Positions 1 through 7,901 of a stretch of DNA of 64,000 bases are shown here, in pieces. Positions within the stretch are counted from its first letter, which is position 1; the number at the start of each line of letters is the position of its first letter. The notes below the pieces were generated by a model, which had not been told where the DNA came from, searched no databases, and saw nothing but the letters and a program-made list of their open reading frames with translations. The DNA lies in contig NZ_LR733817.1 in assembly GCF_902506165.1 (NCBI RefSeq), forward strand, positions 2,139,408-2,203,407, given 5' to 3'. Source of the DNA: Bosea sp. 29B (GTDB lineage: Bacteria > Pseudomonadota > Alphaproteobacteria > Rhizobiales > Beijerinckiaceae). The position numbers and the translations under genes were made by a program.

Positions 1-844
1 GGCCGGCCAGGGTCACGATCAGCCCGCCGAGCGTATCGACCTCCTCGGCAACCTCGGCGCTCGACAGGTCGATTCCGGTCGCCTCCTTCAACTCGTCGAG
101 GGTGGCGCGGGCATCGGCGATGAAGCGGTTCTCGCCAGCTGGTGCGATCGCGGGAGCTTCGTCGAGATCGTGCTCGTCCTCGATGTCGCCGACGACGATC
201 TCGACCAGGTCTTCGATCGAGATCAGCCCGTCCGTGCCGCCATATTCGTCGATCACCAGGGCGATATGGGTACGCGTCGCCTGCATTCTGACCAGAAGGT
301 CGACCGCCGGCATCGAGGGCGGCACGTAGAGCACCGGCCGCAGGATCTTGGCCTGGGCCAGCGTCATCGAGAGATCGATGGCGCCGAGACTCGGGCCGGC
401 CGGCGCCTCTGCCTCACCGCGCAGCTTCCGGCCTGGCTTGGCCCGGGCCGCGATGAAGTCGAGGAAGTCGCGGATGTGGATCATTCCCCGGGGGTCGTCG
501 AGCGATTCCCCATAAACAGGCAGGCGCGAATGGCCGGCGGTGCGGAACAGGGCCAGGAGGTCGCCGAGCGTCGCCTCCGAGGAGACTGCGATGACGTCGG
601 CGCGCGGCACCATCACATCGGCAACGCGGCGCTCGCGCAGGCTCAGCACGTTCGAGAGCATCGCCCGCTCTTGCGGCGAGAGGTCGGTCACTCCGCCGCT
701 GTCCTGCGCCAGCGCCTCGGTGATGTCCTCGCGGATCGAGCCGCCCTGGCGCAGGCCGAGCCGGTCGAGGAACTGGCCGAGCCAATGCGACAGGCCGCGG
801 CCTGTTGGTTCTGATGAGGAGGAAGATCGGGTGTCGTCGCTCAT
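1..844 (-). CDS. corC: HlyC/CorC-family CBS-domain protein (3' end cut by window edge)
   Basis: The frame translates as MSDDTRSSSSSEPTGRGLSH and runs on through position 1 without a stop, so the C-terminal part lies outside the window. About 281 codons are visible. They show the soluble CorC layout: a short N-terminal segment, then two CBS motifs (around VADVMVPRADVIAVS and HIALVIDEYGGTDGLISIEDL), then the start of the transporter-associated domain. There is no membrane domain, as in the short CorC/YbeX proteins linked to Mg2+/Co2+ efflux. The start codon overlaps the ybeY stop as ATGA (841-844), giving the order phoH-ybeY-corC that is common in Proteobacteria. Its exact role is inferred from the family and is poorly settled; links to ribosome maturation have also been proposed. 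Confidence 0.9.
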   Translation of the reverse strand, partial: MSDDTRSSSSSEPTGRGLSHWLGQFLDRLGLRQGGSIREDITEALAQDSGGVTDLSPQERAMLSNVLSLRERRVADVMVPRADVIAVSSEATLGDLLALFRTAGHSRLPVYGESLDDPRGMIHIRDFLDFIAARAKPGRKLRGEAEAPAGPSLGAIDLSMTLAQAKILRPVLYVPPSMPAVDLLVRMQATRTHIALVIDEYGGTDGLISIEDLVEIVVGDIEDEHDLDEAPAIAPAGENRFIADARATLDELKEATGIDLSSAEVAEEVDTLGGLIVTLAG

Positions 845-1440
845 GACGCTGGCTGCGGCTTCTTGGTCTTGGATGCTGGGCGGGGCTGCATGGGTTCCGG
901 CTCGGAGCTGGCATAGGGGTCGGCGATGCCGAGTCGGGCAAGCGCTGCGGTCTCCAGCGCTTCCATGCGCTGGGCCTCGGCTTCCGTCTCGTGGTCTTCG
1001 CCGAGCAGGTGCAGCAGCCCGTGGATCACGAGATGGCTGAGATGGTCGCCGAAGGATTTCTCCTCGGCGTTCGCCTCCCGGGCGACCGTCTCCAGGGCGA
1101 TCACGATGTCGCCGATCACCGGGCTCGATGCGATCCGCTCGGGCGGCGCGGCCGGGAAGGAGAGAACATTGGTCGCCTTGTCGAAGCCGCGCCAGTCGCG
1201 GTTGACGATGCGGATGCGCTTGTCGTCGGTGAGCAGCAGGCTGAGCTCGGCGCCCGGCAGCGGCTTGACCGGAGCCAGCGCCAGCCCGGCATCGACCGCG
1301 GCGAGGATCCGCGGACGCAAATCCCCGATCTCGCGCCATTTGCGAGACTGCATGCGGATATCGAGCGAGAGCCCGCCTGTGGCAGGCTCCGTAGCTTCGG
1401 TTCGCGGCGCAGCGCGCCGCGAACGAGGTCGGTCGGTCAT
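841..1440 (-). CDS. ybeY: rRNA maturation endoribonuclease YbeY
   Basis: A 199-aa protein with the zinc-binding signature HGLLHLLGEDH near the C-terminus, in which three His residues hold the metal of this single-strand endoribonuclease. YbeY takes part in 16S rRNA 3'-end processing and 70S ribosome quality control in the cytoplasm. It is longer than the usual ~155-170 aa. The extra length is an N-terminal Arg/Ala-rich extension (MTDRPRSRRAAPRTEATEPA) and a Pro/Lys-rich tail. The start overlaps the phoH stop (ATGA, 1437-1440) and the stop overlaps the corC start, so the three genes are very likely translated from one mRNA. A shorter start inside the extension cannot be excluded. Confidence 0.95.
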   Translation of the reverse strand: MTDRPRSRRAAPRTEATEPATGGLSLDIRMQSRKWREIGDLRPRILAAVDAGLALAPVKPLPGAELSLLLTDDKRIRIVNRDWRGFDKATNVLSFPAAPPERIASSPVIGDIVIALETVAREANAEEKSFGDHLSHLVIHGLLHLLGEDHETEAEAQRMEALETAALARLGIADPYASSEPEPMQPRPASKTKKPQPAS

Positions 1441-2594
1441 CGCGGCCGCTCCCGCGACAGCATCCGCTTCAGCCCGTCGGCATCGCCCTCGGCGGGAGCC
1501 TCCGGTGCGGGCAGGGCGGCAAGCCGCGCCTCGCGCTCGTCGCGCTCCTTCCGGGAGGCATCCTCATAGGCCATGACGATCCGGCGCACGAGCGCATGGC
1601 GGACGACGTCGCCTTCCTCGAAGCGGGCATGGCCGACGCCCTCGACGCCCGAGAGCAGCCTGACCGCCTCGACCAGGCCGGAACGCTGGCCCGGCGGCAG
1701 GTCGACCTGCGAAGGGTCGCCGGTGATGATCATGCGCGAGCCCTCGCCCAGGCGGGTGAGAAACATCTTCATCTGCACGGAGGTCGCGTTCTGCGCCTCG
1801 TCGAGCAGCACAACGGCATTGCTCAGCGTGCGCCCGCGCATGAAGGCCAGCGGCGCGATCTCGATCATGCCGGTCTGCAGGGCGCGCTCGACATGGCGTG
1901 CCTCCATGAAGTCGTTGAGGGCGTCGTAGATCGGCCGCAGGTACGGATCGACCTTCTCGCGCATGTCGCCGGGCAGGAAGCCGAGGCGCTCGCCGGCCTC
2001 GACCGCCGGGCGCGACAGCACCATGCGCTCGACCACGCCCTGCTCGATCAGCGAGACGGCATGGCCGACGGCGAGCCAGGTCTTGCCGGTGCCGGCCGGG
2101 CCTTCGGCGAGAACGAGCTCATGGCGCTTGAGTTGGCGCAGATAGGCGTCCTGCGCGGCGTTGCGGGCCCGGACCGGGCCGCGCTTGCGCGTCACAACGG
2201 CGTCGAAGGCGGCCTTGCCGGCATTGTCGGAGGGGAAGAGCGAGCGCTGTGCGTTGCTCTCCTCGATCGCGCCGTCGACCTCGCCGAGATTGACGGCGGC
2301 GCCGGTTTTGGCGCGGGCATAGAGCGTGCGCAGCACGCGACTCGCCTGCTCGGCAGTCTCGCGCGGGCCCTTGATGGTGACGTGGTTGCCGTTCGGACTG
2401 ACGACGACACCGAGGCGCCGCTCCAGATGCGCCAGGTTCTGGTCGTAATGCCCGAAGACCAGGCCAGCGGTCTGGTTGTTGTCGAAGGTGAGCTCAACCT
2501 CTGCGCCGGGCAGGCCGTCGCGGGTCAGCGCCTCGTCGCGGCGACCGCCGCGCTCGGCTTTCGGGTTGAATTGATCGGCCTGGGCCAATGCCAT
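1437..2594 (-). CDS. phoH: PhoH-family ATPase
   Basis: A 385-aa cytoplasmic ATPase. The N-terminal third resembles the KH-like RNA-binding region of PhoH-like (PhoL) proteins. The ATPase follows, with Walker A GPAGTGKTWLAV and a Walker B-like VVLLDEAQNA, and a downstream ITGDPSQVDLP motif. It heads the phoH-ybeY-corC operon, and this linkage to YbeY points to RNA or ribosome metabolism and not to phosphate starvation, for which the family was named. The ATG has GGAG four bases upstream. An acidic/Arg-rich C-terminal tail (ERDEREARLAALPAPEAP) is variable in the family. The biochemical substrate is not known from sequence. Confidence 0.93.
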   Translation of the reverse strand: MALAQADQFNPKAERGGRRDEALTRDGLPGAEVELTFDNNQTAGLVFGHYDQNLAHLERRLGVVVSPNGNHVTIKGPRETAEQASRVLRTLYARAKTGAAVNLGEVDGAIEESNAQRSLFPSDNAGKAAFDAVVTRKRGPVRARNAAQDAYLRQLKRHELVLAEGPAGTGKTWLAVGHAVSLIEQGVVERMVLSRPAVEAGERLGFLPGDMREKVDPYLRPIYDALNDFMEARHVERALQTGMIEIAPLAFMRGRTLSNAVVLLDEAQNATSVQMKMFLTRLGEGSRMIITGDPSQVDLPPGQRSGLVEAVRLLSGVEGVGHARFEEGDVVRHALVRRIVMAYEDASRKERDEREARLAALPAPEAPAEGDADGLKRMLSRERPR

Positions 2595-2682
2595 TGTCTC
2601 CAGTGGGAATGAGTCGGACAGGCGCAGTCAAAAACCATCACCGCAACGCCGACGCCATCGCACGCTACGCACTCGAACCGTC

Positions 2683-4038
2683 TCAGGCAGCCAACCCCGG
2701 CTGTTCCACCGCGCGGCCAAACAGCGAGTTCGACCCGGCGCGCTCGATCTGGACCATGACGCGATCGCCGATCCGGTGCGTCGCGCTCTCGATTTGGACC
2801 GCCTGCATATAGGGCGTCTTGCCGGCGAGCTGGCCGGGATGCCGCCCGTTGCGCTCGATCAGAATCTCGACGGTGCGCCCGACCATGGTGTGGTTGAACT
2901 CCTGCCGATGCTGCTCGACCAAAGCCTGCAGCCGGTAGAGCCGCTCGTCCATCACGGCGGGCGGCACCTGCTCGGAAAGCTCGGCCGCGGGCGTGCCGGG
3001 ACGCGGCGAGTACTTGAACGAATAGGCCGAGGCGAAGCGCACATCGGCGATCAGCCGCAGCGTCTCCTCGAAATCGGCATCGCTCTCGCCGGGGAAGCCG
3101 ACGATGAAGTCGGAAGACAGGGCGATATCGGGCCGCGCTGCGCGGATCCGGTCGATCAGCCGGCGGTATTCGTCGCCGGTATGCTTGCGGTTCATCGCTG
3201 CAAGAATCCGGTCGGAACCGGCCTGCACCGGCAGGTGCAGGAACGGCATCACCTGCGGCAGGTCGCGATGGAGAGCGATCAGGTTCTCGTCCATGTCGCG
3301 CGGATGGCTGGTCGTATAGCGGATGCGGGCGATGCCCGGCACCTCGGCGATGCGCCGCATCAATCGCGCCAGCGTCCAGACCCGGCCGTCGGTGCCATCG
3401 CCATGATAGGCGTTGACGTTCTGGCCGAGCAGCGAGACGTCCTGCACGCCGGCTTGCGCCAACCGCTCGACTTCGGCGAGCACCTGGGCGACCGGGCGCG
3501 AGAATTCGGCGCCGCGCGTATAGGGCACGACGCAGAAGGCGCAGAACTTGTCGCAGCCCTCCTGCACGGTGACGAAGGCAGAGACGCCGCGGGCGACGAT
3601 CGCCGCCGGCTTCGGCGCCGGCAGGTGATCGAACTTGTCCTCCGGCGGCAATTCCGTATCGACGACGCGGCCGCTTTTCGCCTGCGCCAGCAATTCGGGC
3701 AGGCGGTGATAGGTCTGCGGGCCGATGACGAGGTCGACGGCCGGCTGGCGGCGCTGGATCTCGGCGCCTTCGGCCTGGGCGACGCAGCCGGCGACGACGA
3801 GCTGGGTCTCGCGCCCTTGCGCCTTCCGCTCGCGCTTCAGGTCGCGCAGCTTGCCGAGCTCGGTATAGACCTTGTGCGCCGCGCGCTCGCGGATATGGCA
3901 GGTATTCAGCAGGATGAGGTCGGCGTCGTCGGGCGTCGCAGTCTCGACATAGCCCTCCTGGCCCAGGACGTCGGCCATGCGCTGGCCGTCATAGACGTTC
4001 ATCTGGCAGCCATAGGACTTGATGTGGACTTTCTTCAT
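2683..4038 (-). CDS. miaB: tRNA-2-methylthio-N6-dimethylallyladenosine synthase MiaB
   Basis: Radical-SAM methylthiotransferase that adds the 2-methylthio group to i6A37 of tRNAs reading UNN codons. The N-terminal UPF0004 domain carries three cluster cysteines ([27 protein letters not shown]). The radical SAM core has [15 protein letters not shown] (CxxxCxxC), and a C-terminal TRAM domain follows. I place the start at the ATG at 4038. The longest frame begins one codon earlier with TTG, but ATG directly follows and gives [11 protein letters not shown], the usual family N-terminus; the protein is then 451 aa. It lies 88 bp upstream of phoH in the same direction, so one transcript is plausible. 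Upstream of it is the palindromic element at 4147-4409. Confidence 0.97.
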   Translation of the reverse strand: MKKVHIKSYGCQMNVYDGQRMADVLGQEGYVETATPDDADLILLNTCHIRERAAHKVYTELGKLRDLKRERKAQGRETQLVVAGCVAQAEGAEIQRRQPAVDLVIGPQTYHRLPELLAQAKSGRVVDTELPPEDKFDHLPAPKPAAIVARGVSAFVTVQEGCDKFCAFCVVPYTRGAEFSRPVAQVLAEVERLAQAGVQDVSLLGQNVNAYHGDGTDGRVWTLARLMRRIAEVPGIARIRYTTSHPRDMDENLIALHRDLPQVMPFLHLPVQAGSDRILAAMNRKHTGDEYRRLIDRIRAARPDIALSSDFIVGFPGESDADFEETLRLIADVRFASAYSFKYSPRPGTPAAELSEQVPPAVMDERLYRLQALVEQHRQEFNHTMVGRTVEILIERNGRHPGQLAGKTPYMQAVQIESATHRIGDRVMVQIERAGSNSLFGRAVEQPGLAA

Positions 4039-4146
4039 CAACGCTGATCCGGCCTCAACCGCGTCTCCTTATCCCAATCGCCCCGGGCATGGGAATCATA
4101 TCGCCGTCGCTGGTCGCCACGCAATATCCGGGCCGCAACAGTCTGA

Positions 4147-4409
4147 GAGCCTCTAACAAAATCTGAGCAAGTCTGGACGTCGGCAATTCGCCCGTTCCGC
4201 CAGGAGCGGCGCGAAGCCGATACCGTTAGTATCGGCAAGCGATACAACGCCGCGGGCGGGCGAATTGCCGGCGCCGAAGGTGGGTCTTGGAGGGCCGCCT
4301 GCGGCGTCGGACCGACTTGCCGATATCGAAGGATATCGGCTGCGCGCTCCTCCTGGCATTCGGCTCCTCCAAGACCCATCCAGACCTGCTCAGATTTTGT
4401 TAGAGGCTC
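4147..4409. repeat. Palindromic MITE-like element with 31-bp terminal inverted repeats
   Basis: A 263-bp non-coding element fills most of the 391-bp gap between plsC and miaB. The ends (4147-4177 and 4379-4409) are 31-bp inverted repeats with one mismatch, beginning GAGCCTCTAACAAAATCTGA. Inside are two further arms. Arm 1 is a perfect 14-bp pair (4181-4194 with 4257-4270) enclosing an 8-bp hairpin (4216-4223/4229-4236). Arm 2 is a perfect 13-bp pair (4281-4293 with 4366-4378) enclosing an 8-bp hairpin (4319-4326/4333-4340). TGA lies directly outside both ends (4144-4146 and 4410-4412), which may be a target-site duplication. No transposase is present. This is what a non-autonomous, IS-derived miniature element looks like; the IS family (IS5-like TNA targeting) is a guess. 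Confidence 0.8.
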
Positions 4410-4429
4410 TGAGCCGATGCGAATCTGGC

Positions 4430-5227
4430 TCAGGCGCGTGACCGGCCGGTGACGGCGTCCTGCCGTGCCCGGCGGATCGCGATCTCGGCGAGGCGCGTCG
4501 CCTCCTTGCGCGAGAGCTTGCGGCCCATCCGGATCGGCTCGCCCCAGGCGAGCTCGACGTCGATGGCGCCGGAATTGATCATCGCCCGGAAATGCGGCGC
4601 GAGTTCGGTGTCGCCATACCAGGACAGCGCTGAGCGCTCGGCCCGGCCGCCGCGCAGGCCGTGGAAGCCGGTATAGGTGACGCAGAGCGGATAGACCGTG
4701 GTCTCGGCCTCGTCCGCCCCGCGCACGGCTTCGTGAGCGGCCCCGAGCAAGGAAGAGCGCAGCGGCAGGACGCGCGTGCCGTCGCCGGTGGTGCCCTCGG
4801 CGAACAGTACCACCGACTGTCCGTTTTGCAGGCGCTTGCCCATCTCGCTGGCGACGCCGGCGGTGGCGCCGCGGCGCATCCGGTCGATGAAGACGGTGCG
4901 CTGCAGCGTCGAGAGCCAGCCGATCACCGGCCAGGTCGCGACCTCGGCCTTGGCGACGAAGGAGAGCGGCCCGGTCGTGCCGATGACGGGGATGTCGAGC
5001 CAGGAGGTGTGGTTGGCGACAATCAGCCCGCCCTGGCCTGCCGGCGGAGGCGCGCCGTGCGTTGTGATGCGCACGCCGAAGCAGCGGCAGCCCAGTTTCT
5101 GGAACAGCCGTGTGAAATAGAACGGCCGCCCGAGGCGCATCGCGACAAGCTGCGGCGGAATCAGGACGAGCGTGCCGAAGACGAGCAGCGCGAGCCGCAC
5201 CATGGCGCCGGGACGGATGCCTTTCAT
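4430..5227 (-). CDS. plsC: 1-acyl-sn-glycerol-3-phosphate acyltransferase (PlsC-like)
   Basis: A 265-aa membrane-associated acyltransferase. The N-terminus has a hydrophobic helix (MVRLALLVFGTLVLIPPQLVA) and is followed by the catalytic HX4D box (ANHTSWLDIPVI) and the acceptor-binding motif FAEGTTGDG. It transfers an acyl group to lysophosphatidate in phospholipid synthesis, or to a related lysolipid such as lyso-ornithine lipid, because OlsA-type paralogues share these motifs. The gene follows rimI in the same direction after a 94-bp gap. The miaB gene lies beyond the palindromic element, so the element separates two transcription units. Substrate assignment between PlsC and OlsA is not possible from the motifs alone. 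Confidence 0.88.
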   Translation of the reverse strand: MKGIRPGAMVRLALLVFGTLVLIPPQLVAMRLGRPFYFTRLFQKLGCRCFGVRITTHGAPPPAGQGGLIVANHTSWLDIPVIGTTGPLSFVAKAEVATWPVIGWLSTLQRTVFIDRMRRGATAGVASEMGKRLQNGQSVVLFAEGTTGDGTRVLPLRSSLLGAAHEAVRGADEAETTVYPLCVTYTGFHGLRGGRAERSALSWYGDTELAPHFRAMINSGAIDVELAWGEPIRMGRKLSRKEATRLAEIAIRRARQDAVTGRSRA

Positions 5228-5321
5228 GCTGAGCCGTTCATTCTCTGCGTTGGCGCCCCGCTTCTGCGAGCCCGGCTATAATCGGCCCTCCTACGGCCGT
5301 CTATGCCAGCCGAAGCAGAAC

Positions 5322-5819
5322 TCAGGCGAGATCGCGCCGCATCACCAGCGCGGCGGCGCGGTTGCCGTCCGGCTTCGGGTAGTATCCCTCGCGCCGCCCG
5401 ACGGTCTCGAATCCGAGTCGCCGGTAAAGCCCGATTGCCGGCGCGTTGCCCTCCTCGACCTCGAGGAAGAGCCGTGCTGTGCCGCGCGCCGCCAATTGCG
5501 CGAGATGAGCGCAGAGCAGCGTCTGCCCGAGGCCCGACCGGCGCCTCCCGCCGGCGACGACGATGCTGAGGATCTCCGCCTCGTCGGAGGCCAGCCGCGA
5601 CATCACGAAGCCGCAGGGCTCGCTGGCGCTGCCGATGAACACGCCCTCGGCCACGACCGCCCGGTCGGCGAGCAGGGCAGCGCATTCGCCGGGCTCCCAC
5701 AGTCGCGCGAAGCCGCCCTGGTGATGCAGGGCCGCGACCTGGCGGGCATGGCGGACGTCGAGCGGGCCGGCGCGGCCCGTCTTCGGCCGGCGCCTGAGCA
5801 GGGATTGGAACCAGCCCAT
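5322..5819 (-). CDS. rimI: [Ribosomal protein bS18]-alanine N-acetyltransferase RimI
   Basis: A 165-aa GNAT-fold enzyme with the acetyl-CoA loop VVAGGRRRSGLGQTLL (R/Q-x-x-G-x-G/A) and the LEVEEGNAPAIGLYRRLGFETVGRR segment typical of RimI. RimI acetylates the N-terminal alanine of ribosomal protein S18, and may act on other N-termini. It sits just downstream of tsaB, a pairing (tsaB-rimI) found in many bacteria, which supports RimI over other GNAT families. A 118-bp repeat (5824-5941) lies between its start and the tsaB stop and ends only five bases upstream of the ATG, so any Shine-Dalgarno sequence would lie within the repeat edge. Confidence 0.88.
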   Translation of the reverse strand: MGWFQSLLRRRPKTGRAGPLDVRHARQVAALHHQGGFARLWEPGECAALLADRAVVAEGVFIGSASEPCGFVMSRLASDEAEILSIVVAGGRRRSGLGQTLLCAHLAQLAARGTARLFLEVEEGNAPAIGLYRRLGFETVGRREGYYPKPDGNRAAALVMRRDLA

Positions 5820-5823
5820 CGCG

Positions 5824-5941
5824 CTAGATCACGATGATTTGGATCGAATCGATCCAAAACCATGAAACGTGATCGATTCTAAGAGTTTGGAGCAGGTTTC
5901 CTGCGAAAAACCGGTTCCCACTTCTTCGCATCCTGCTCTAG
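5824..5941. repeat. Double-hairpin dispersed repeat, copy 1 (CTAG-bounded)
   Basis: A 118-bp intergenic repeat that starts and ends with CTAG (5824-5827, 5938-5941). The left hairpin is built on GATCACG...CGTGATC with an inner TTGGATCGA/ATCGATCCAA pair. The right hairpin is built on GAGCAGG...CCTGCTC with an inner GCGAAAAA...TTCGC pair around CCGGTTCCCAC. A second copy, inverted in the window, lies at 24133-24251 and matches at most positions. The last CTAG supplies the TAG stop codon of tsaB on the minus strand. Elements of this type are common between genes in Hyphomicrobiales; their origin and function are not established. Confidence 0.85.
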
Positions 5942-6621
5942 CGCCGCGGCAGCCGGGCGCGGTCCTGCGGCGTCGTTTCCGGCGCCTTGAGATAGAGCGG
6001 GCGCGGCGGGGCGGTTTCCGGGTCGGCGATCGCGCCGAGGCGCGCCACCCAGATCACGTCCGGCGCCTTGGCGTCGTCGACGACGAGCGCGTCGAGGCCG
6101 ATCGCCCAGGCTTCGTTGGCGACGGCGAGCGCAGCCGAACCGACCAGCGAGACCGGGCCGGCACCGATGGCGCGGGCGGCGTCGCGATGGTTGACCTGGC
6201 GCACCGAGACGAGCTGCTTGCCCTGCGCGTTCATCGCCTGGAACCAGACCTGGCCGTGCTTGGCGTCGACCGCGGCCGCGACGACGCGCCCGCCCTCGCG
6301 GCCGATGAAAGGTGCTGCGCTGGCGGCCAGCGTCGAGATCCCGATAGCCGGAATGCCGGCGGCAAATGCGATCGCCCTCGCCGCACTGATGCCGACGCGC
6401 AGGCCGGTATAGCTGCCGGGGCCGATGGTCACGGCGACGCGGTCGAGTGAGGGGAAGCCGCCCTCGACCTTGGCCATCACGCGCTCGATCATCGGCATCA
6501 GCGCCTCGGCATGGCCGCGCTCCATCGCGGTCTGTTCGATCGCGAGGGGGGACGGGTCGCTGGTGTCGAGCACGCAGGCCGAACAGGCGCCGAGCGCGGT
6601 ATCTATCGCGAGGATGCGCAT
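5938..6621 (-). CDS. tsaB: tRNA threonylcarbamoyladenosine biosynthesis protein TsaB
   Basis: A 227-aa ASKHA-fold protein that pairs with TsaD and TsaE to make t6A37 in tRNA. It has the family N-terminus MRILAIDTALGACSACVLD and the central block VAVTIGPGSYTGLRVGISAARAIAFAAGIPAIGIST. It lacks the metal-binding histidines of TsaD, as expected for TsaB. The partner ATPase TsaE is encoded in this window as a fusion at 50624-52240. The stop codon TAG is formed by the terminal CTAG of the repeat at 5824-5941, so the original 3' end may have been altered by insertion of that element. It is followed by rimI. Confidence 0.95.
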   Translation of the reverse strand: MRILAIDTALGACSACVLDTSDPSPLAIEQTAMERGHAEALMPMIERVMAKVEGGFPSLDRVAVTIGPGSYTGLRVGISAARAIAFAAGIPAIGISTLAASAAPFIGREGGRVVAAAVDAKHGQVWFQAMNAQGKQLVSVRQVNHRDAARAIGAGPVSLVGSAALAVANEAWAIGLDALVVDDAKAPDVIWVARLGAIADPETAPPRPLYLKAPETTPQDRARLPRR

Positions 6622-6659
6622 CAGGGCTTAGGTCCGGTCGGGTGCGATGCGGATGGCGA

Positions 6660-7226
6660 TCAAACCGCCTCGACCTCGCGCACCTGCGGCAGGAAATGCC
6701 GCAGCAGGTTCTGGATGCCGTGCTTCAGCGTCGCGGTCGAGGACGGGCAGCCCGAGCAGGAGCCCTTCATGACGAGGTAGACCGTGCCGTCCTTGTAGCC
6801 GCGGAAGGTGATGTCGCCGCCATCGCCGGCGACGGCCGGGCGGATGCGGGTCTCGAGCAGCTCCTTGATCGTGTCGACGGTCGCAGCGTCCTCCTCGGCG
6901 AAGAACTCGTCCTCGCTTTCGGCGATTTCGTCGATCGGGGCGCCGTCGCTCATCAGCGGCGCGCCGGACATGTAGTGTTCCATGATCGCGCCGAGGATGG
7001 CGGGCTTGAGATGCGGCCATTCGCCCTCGGCCTTGGTCACGGTGATGAAGTCCGAGCCAAAGAACACGGCTGAGACGCCCTTGACGCCGAACAGGCGTGT
7101 CGCGAGCGGCGAGCGCTCGGCCAAGGCGGGGTCACGCAATTCGATCGGCCCTTGCGGCGAGACGCTGCGGCCGGGCAGGAACTTCAGAGTGGCGGGGTTG
7201 GGCGTGGCTTCGGTCTGGATGAACAT
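6660..7226 (-). CDS. Nfu-type Fe-S cluster scaffold/carrier protein (NifU family)
   Basis: A 188-aa protein with two domains: an N-terminal Nfu_N domain (MFIQTEATPNPATLKFLPGR, about residues 1-90) and a C-terminal NifU domain carrying the CxxC cluster ligands in KGSCSGCPSS. Proteins of this layout carry [4Fe-4S] clusters to target enzymes in the cytoplasm, like mitochondrial NFU1. The acidic linker (EIAESEDEFFAEEDAATVD) between the domains is usual. It is followed by tsaB after 38 bp on the same strand and preceded by a universal stress gene, an order seen in other Hyphomicrobiales. Confidence 0.93.
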   Translation of the reverse strand: MFIQTEATPNPATLKFLPGRSVSPQGPIELRDPALAERSPLATRLFGVKGVSAVFFGSDFITVTKAEGEWPHLKPAILGAIMEHYMSGAPLMSDGAPIDEIAESEDEFFAEEDAATVDTIKELLETRIRPAVAGDGGDITFRGYKDGTVYLVMKGSCSGCPSSTATLKHGIQNLLRHFLPQVREVEAV

Positions 7227-7319
7227 GGCTTTGTCTCCGGCGCCGGCGGGTCAAGGCCGCCGTTCCTGTTCCCGATATAGGCCGGACGCTGGAATCATTC
7301 CAGCAGCAGCGAGCCCTGA

Positions 7320-7814
7320 TCAGGCCAGCGCGTCGATTTCCTCGTCGGCGAGGTGTCCGGGCACGATCGCGACCGGGATCGGGAAGCTGCCGGCGCCCTT
7401 GCCGGCGAGCGCGGCGACCAATGGGCCGGGCCCGTCCCGACCAGTGCCCGCGGCGAGCACCAGCAGCGAGATGTCCTCGTCGGCCTCGATCAGCTTGACC
7501 ATCTCGTCGGCCTTGATGCCGGTGCGCACGACTTTCTCGGGCTCCAGCCCGGCCAGCGAGCGCACGGCCGCGGCGGCCGCGTCGATCAGCTCCTGCGCCT
7601 CGGCCTCGGCATCGGCCTGCACCATGTCGCCGACGCCGAGCCAGGTCTCGTCCGGCGGCGGGGTGACCACGCCGAGCAGCACGATCGATGCGCCCAGGCG
7701 CGCGCAGCGCCGCGCCGCGAAGCGCACCGCCTTCGAGCATTCCGGGCTGTCGTCGACGACAGCGAGGAATTTCGGGCGATGGCCCGTCTCATAGGACCGC
7801 CGTCTCTTGACCAT
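7320..7814 (-). CDS. Universal stress protein (UspA family)
   Basis: A 164-aa single-domain Usp fold. The N-terminal strand reads FLAVVDDSPECSKAVRFAARRC, the usual start with Asp at the nucleotide pocket. The C-terminal half ends VLAAGTGRDGPGPLVAALAGKGAGSFPIPVAIVPG, resembling the G-2x-G-9x-G(S/T) ATP-binding pattern. It is probably a soluble nucleotide-binding stress protein; the specific stimulus cannot be read from sequence. It lies between trpS and the Nfu gene on the same strand. The 93-bp gap to the Nfu start contains a 17-nt palindrome, GCTGGAATCATTCCAGC (7288-7304), which could be a hairpin or an operator. Confidence 0.85.
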   Translation of the reverse strand: MVKRRRSYETGHRPKFLAVVDDSPECSKAVRFAARRCARLGASIVLLGVVTPPPDETWLGVGDMVQADAEAEAQELIDAAAAAVRSLAGLEPEKVVRTGIKADEMVKLIEADEDISLLVLAAGTGRDGPGPLVAALAGKGAGSFPIPVAIVPGHLADEEIDALA

Positions 7815-7901
7815 TGCTATCGCCTGCCGCCGATTTCAGGACATGTCATGGTGACAGGCGTCGCAAGGTCAGCGCAAGCCTCCCTCACGGCGCCCACCGG
7901 A

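Noticed and set aside
4038..4379. Minus-strand ORFs of 113 and 68 codons between plsC and miaB
   Set aside because: They lie inside the palindromic element and are explained by its repeated sequence; no coding pattern.
7288..7304. GCTGGAATCATTCCAGC palindrome upstream of the Nfu gene
   Set aside because: A perfect short palindrome, but no T-tract and no known regulator motif, so I did not list it as an operator or terminator.
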